A stretch of DNA of 55,485 bases. Source: an uncultured Erysipelotrichaceae bacterium (GTDB lineage Bacteria; Bacillota_I; Bacilli_A; Erysipelotrichales; Erysipelotrichaceae). The DNA lies in contig CAJKOS010000001.1 in the NCBI GenBank assembly GCA_905201565.1, positions 1 to 55,485 of the forward strand, in the 5' to 3' direction. Position numbers and translations under genes: made by a program. Positions 53,301 to 55,485 of this stretch are shown in pieces. The number at the start of each line of letters is the position of its first letter. Positions within the stretch are counted from its first letter, which is position 1. The notes under the pieces are model-generated. The model was not told where the DNA came from and did no database searches. It was given only the letters and a program-made list of their open reading frames with translations.

Positions 53301-53329
53301 ATTCTTTGCATGCTTCGCTTCAGTTTCAT
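47369..53329 (-). CDS. Giant cell-wall-anchored protein with PHP metallohydrolase domain and internal repeats
   Basis: 1986 residues. A signal peptide (1-30, ending VFA-ED) is followed by a beta-rich head, a chitobiase-like CHB_HEX_C domain (about 185-270), three repeats of about 146 residues (about 279-716), and a second CHB_HEX_C domain. A PHP-type domain of the CehA/McbA group begins near 820 (LHAHTNLSDG, LTDHSNSF, GHINTF, NNQDNHK). Then come a Rossmann-like GATase-type domain (about 1300-1560), OB folds like those of extracellular nucleases (about 1580-1770), two InlB-like repeats (about 1775-1950) and a wall anchor: QPGTG, a hydrophobic helix, RRRRK. The likely role is cleavage of a phosphate ester or nucleic acid outside the cell. 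The ribosome binding site is AAAGGGG at long spacing. Confidence 0.85.
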   Translation of the reverse strand: MKLKRSMQRILSVVMAILMLFSIGPRAVFAEDAKTYQKITTSKELETGEYVLLTDTNYAVGELDGTWVTAIETTPENDVVHSTSYVTLEVNGQSVRIKDKNDVYLAPKGGNENGITEGAYDWTWEETEGKFTFAGTGADTVYLASNKNSQNKFRGYKTTTVNGNPNGYPHQFTLYKLSDGGSGEVTVAAPAADPQAGEVESGTQITLSSATLDATIYFTLDGSDPSDTTNANRQIYSDTNKPVIEADCTLKAVAVVGENSSAVQTLQYTVKADVQVPVLKDGEQVVIYAPAYSKALSSEKTSFYNVGTDITVTDGVVTGYGEKDVWTVIANEDGTYSFAQNGQNIGLAESHSSMDLGAVNDDWEVIDLGDGLYNIRNTGRGNYMEWYDQYSNWSTYNSSSAASDNQFQLSFYVVTDTPEPEGPLKDGEQVVIFAPAYNKALSTKVVSSFYNAGTDITVGADGSLSGYSEVDVWTVAVNEDGTYSFSYQGQNIGMEDTYTSMPLGGKNDKWVLEDAGDGCYYVKNTVRDSYMEWYADRNYWSAYNNIASGSEGMFALKFYSVTDIPGPEGPIEDGDNVVIYAPSYNKALSSEKTSFYNVGTDITVTDGVVTGYGEKDVWTVIANEDGTYSFAQNGQNIGLAESHSSMDLGAVNDDWEVIDLGDGLYNIRNTGRGNYMEWYDQYSNWSTYNSSSAASDAQFQLSFYVVTDMPEPDKPEVEGLSVEASPKSGASVEAGQEITLTAATGAEIYYTMATDGTEPADPEVKDEQKYSTPIVIENTPEKDKPVIIKAFAYIPATDTAEAEQGEVVTFTYKAPMSLGDYTLYFGQLHAHTNLSDGTGTVEQAFDHASSVENLDFLALTDHSNSFEGQSGLPSAGTTHLGDEDAEKKNASWHEGRQGARDITEREDDFVGLYGFEMTWSGGAPGHINTFNSEGFENRNAEPYRKGDNYDVLEAYFDTLNENPETISQFNHPGDTFGDFMDFALYDPVIDNQMTLIEVGNGEGAIGSSGYFPSYAYYTRALDKGWHVAPTNNQDNHKGNWGDSNTARSVVLATDLSEAAIYDAMKNYRVYATEDNDLSILYALNGNAMGSILPDQDSINITASIEDPTDTEGETKVEVIVNGGQTLAETTFTGTSADITFDDLPSTYGYYYLRVTQADKNIAVTAPVWVGESVNAGVSNTDSSVALPIKGDEIEISSQIYNNLSTDMTVTSLTYTMEGETEPFHTADVTGLGNSGVIGARTSAAYAFDYVAGTAGGFNINVQMKALINGEEFTFTDVLKLTVSDPAIATKVLIDGTHYNDYVNGYYSGNMTNFINMGTADNIQVRIAQPGETITADALKDVSLFVISSPLKYTSDYTGDAVPSVFEKEFIQVVSDYVKRGGTVIVCGLADYQDANSGLPHTTYKQANALLEGIGSTMRVNDDELIDQDKNGGQPYRLYFDDFNTGSTDPVVQKVLAGVVDSGLAYSSYSGCSISVGSGTAIVYGHDTTYSINSKNPAQGHDKPVMSYSDPYDPDKAVVQKGDVVAMATEQVGEGRVFVSGTVFCSNFEVAAEDQVSYSNGIMAQNILNMVKKEPVISTITEARAGANGDVFTVVGTVANGTAESGNAFFNTIYIQDDAGNGINVFPIDDSNIRRGDQVQITGSISEYIGDKQLSAINVTVLEGSKDVVISDVTTAEANDYATNFGRLVRVEGTVTKVTVAEGLVESILVKDESGVEARVFIDGYIGYSDESSKPLEDFVKEGAKISAIGFVSHDAGGNRLRVRDRSEIKAVTPDKYTVTITAENGTLVGAFEAVSGEAYTAKLQAAEGYALPETVTVLVNGIALTSDQYSYDATTGTLTINAEAVTGNVEIRAAFKALTPVVEKFSVKLSSTNGTVSLTEAVRGEDYKAVLKPAEGYSLPESIKVFVSGNELASESFTYNAKTGEILIKAFAVNGNIEIKAEFVKTSSTNQPGTGNYANAGLWAGVLLAGGMACVMILRRRRKEAE
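51258..51575 (-). repeat. Direct repeat copy B inside the surface-protein gene
   Basis: 318 bases that appear identical to 52134-52451, offset by 876 bases; encodes the core of protein repeat 3. A diverged copy (repeat 2) lies between the two. Confidence 0.9.
52134..52451 (-). repeat. Direct repeat copy A inside the surface-protein gene
   Basis: Encodes the core of protein repeat 1 and appears identical base for base to 51258-51575. The flanks diverge quickly on both sides, which marks the identity as recent recombination or conversion. Confidence 0.9.
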
Positions 53330-53368
53330 GTTTTGGTCTCAACCCCTTTCCCTGATGTGAAACAATCG

Positions 53369-54556
53369 TTATTTCACCAATGCATTGTGTTTATCCTTTG
53401 CCATCACCAGAGCACTGATAAACGCAACGATTGGAACCGTAAACAAAATACCCATCGCACCAGCAATACTTTGAATCACTTCAATACAGATGTAGTCTGT
53501 ATTGATCAATTGGATGAATGGTATGTCATATGTCTGTACAAGTATCAACATATTCAAAGAAGAACCAGCAAAAGCAAGGATCAGGGTATTTGCCATGGTA
53601 CCCATGGCATCCTGTCCAATATGCATACCGGATCTGAACAATTGTTTTGTATCCAATGATGGATTTTGTTCATGGAGTTCATAGACAGCTGATGCTATGC
53701 CAAGAGCTGTATCCATCACTGCACCAAGCGCTGAAATCAACACACCACAGACAAGCAGTCCACTGATCTTCAATCCTTTATCTGCACCATAAAGAAGAAG
53801 ATTCTCTGCTTCTGACATATTGAAACCACTCATCGGGGTAAGCCATGTCACAACCCCGGCAATTGCCCCTGCTGTGACTACACCGATGACACAGCCAAGC
53901 ACCGCACACAATGTTTTCTTGGAAAATCCATTGAGAAGACTAAGCGCACCCGTAGCGGAAACTGCGATGATACCCACTGTAACCGGTATTGCGGAATACC
54001 CTTTGATCAATGCGGGTATGAGAATAAACCAAATACTTGCCAGGGTAAAAACAAGTCCACACAGTGCACCAATACCTTTTCTTCCACCAAGAACTGCCAA
54101 TAGAACAAAAAACACAAGCACAAAACCACCGAGAATCGTACCCCGGTTGTAGTTGAACAATGAAGCATAGTATGCGCCATCATCGTCTGTCAGAATTCTG
54201 ACGATGATTTCATCTCCTTCATCGAGGTCCACATTGAACAAGGCACTCATATTGTTTGTCAGTGTCATGATTTCATCTTTATGCGTACCACTGAGAATTT
54301 GTATTTCTACTTCCTGTGAACCAACACGTAATCCTTCCGCATTGTCATGATCTGCCACCGCAGTATCTTCCAGAATTGCAGTAACCTTTGCTTTATCAAA
54401 AATGACCTGGCTAGCACTGGTTGGTGTTTCACCTTCTATTGGACGATTCAGTGCAAACGCAGATGAAATGAGAATGATACATACAAGAAATGAAATGATT
54501 AGTCCTGCAATATTCTTTGGCTGTTTCAGCCAGTCTTTCAATTTGGAAATAAACAT
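53369..54556 (-). CDS. YibE/F family membrane protein
   Basis: 395 residues. One N-terminal helix (about 18-36), an extracytoplasmic beta domain (about 50-125) with VEIQILSGTHKDEIMTLTN, then about seven helices, the YibE/F layout. GRKGIGALCGLVFTLASIW, GALGAVMDTALGIASAVYEL-like and FRSGMHIGQDAMGTMANTLILAFAG stretches are family signatures. Function unproven; members are found in lactic bacteria and clostridia. The ATG at 54556 follows GAGGGG; the TTG just before it is less likely. The surface-protein gene begins 39 bases downstream with no terminator, so the two are probably co-transcribed. Confidence 0.85.
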   Translation of the reverse strand: MFISKLKDWLKQPKNIAGLIISFLVCIILISSAFALNRPIEGETPTSASQVIFDKAKVTAILEDTAVADHDNAEGLRVGSQEVEIQILSGTHKDEIMTLTNNMSALFNVDLDEGDEIIVRILTDDDGAYYASLFNYNRGTILGGFVLVFFVLLAVLGGRKGIGALCGLVFTLASIWFILIPALIKGYSAIPVTVGIIAVSATGALSLLNGFSKKTLCAVLGCVIGVVTAGAIAGVVTWLTPMSGFNMSEAENLLLYGADKGLKISGLLVCGVLISALGAVMDTALGIASAVYELHEQNPSLDTKQLFRSGMHIGQDAMGTMANTLILAFAGSSLNMLILVQTYDIPFIQLINTDYICIEVIQSIAGAMGILFTVPIVAFISALVMAKDKHNALVK

Positions 54557-54731
54557 CAAAAAGCCCCTCTATACACCACACCTGTATCGGATTCAGATTT
54601 ATTGTAGTTGGGCAATATCAGATCAACTATCACACCTATGTTAAATCATGATGAGATTCAGTACATGCATGAATAACTGCATGACAGGGAAATGATTTGT
54701 GAATGGTGTTCCTGTTATGTGGTGAGCAGTC

Positions 54732-54761
54732 AAAATGAAAACGGATGATTTCTCATCCGTT
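54732..54761 (-). terminator. Terminator of the 6-phospho-beta-glucosidase gene
   Basis: Nine-pair stem AACGGATGA/TCATCCGTT (54740-54748 with 54753-54761), 4-base loop, followed on the minus strand by TTCATTTTG. Confidence 0.8.
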
Positions 54762-54767
54762 CGCTTT

Positions 54768-55485
<718 letters not shown>

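Overview
The window looks like chromosome of a low-to-moderate-GC, anaerobic, fermentative member of the Bacillota, most probably an Erysipelotrichia (inference from gene content, a sortase-anchored surface protein, a rubredoxin-first rubrerythrin, short AddA and AddB proteins and gene order; no rRNA is present to confirm it). No tRNA, rRNA, CRISPR array, phage module or intact insertion sequence was found.

Layout. 1-4005 (minus): the 5' end of glmS, a rubrerythrin, and a two-gene unit of an XpaC-like membrane protein and a double-AAA ATPase. 4086-9778 (plus): addB and addA, the recombinational-repair helicase/nuclease. 9799-13211 (minus): PadR regulator plus DUF4097 protein, an esterase, a zinc-ribbon membrane protein and a membrane-anchored FHA protein. 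13274-16868 (minus): tmk-holB-ricT-rsmI, a housekeeping operon. 16933-21912: VanY-type peptidase, iron alcohol dehydrogenase, queT with a structured leader, an ArsB/NhaD-type permease and a HAD phosphatase. 21921-25159 (minus): an adenosine-deaminase-like protein fused to a SLOG-like domain, and a thioredoxin-reductase-like flavoprotein. 25307-28390 (plus): HTH regulator, DUF3169 protein and ABC exporter, behind a promoter with two matching operators. 28507-32849: two HAD phosphatases, a small protein, an S9 peptidase and a Nudix hydrolase. 33002-38263 (plus): NSS symporter, DNPH1-like protein, MFS transporter, GH31 glycosidase and a coupled 59-aa protein.

38264-46492 is the accessory part. 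An AT-rich stretch holds decayed AAA_14/DUF4143 and AlbA_2-type genes. Next to it is an intact minus-strand operon: membrane protein, TerB-N/TerB-C protein, BrxD-like ATPase, BrxHI-like helicase. The last two are the accessory proteins of type 2 BREX phage defence, but no PglX or PglZ lies nearby. This is the best candidate for an under-described system here.

46600-55485: an SDR oxidoreductase, a 1986-residue cell-wall-anchored PHP-domain protein with near-identical internal repeats, a YibE/F membrane protein, and the 3' part of a 6-phospho-beta-glucosidase.

A genome-style feature runs through the window: at least five genes (addB, tmk, the VanY-type peptidase, a HAD phosphatase and the first gene of the BrxD/BrxHI operon) have a good -10 box ending 6-7 bases before the start codon and no usable ribosome binding site, so they are predicted to be leaderless.
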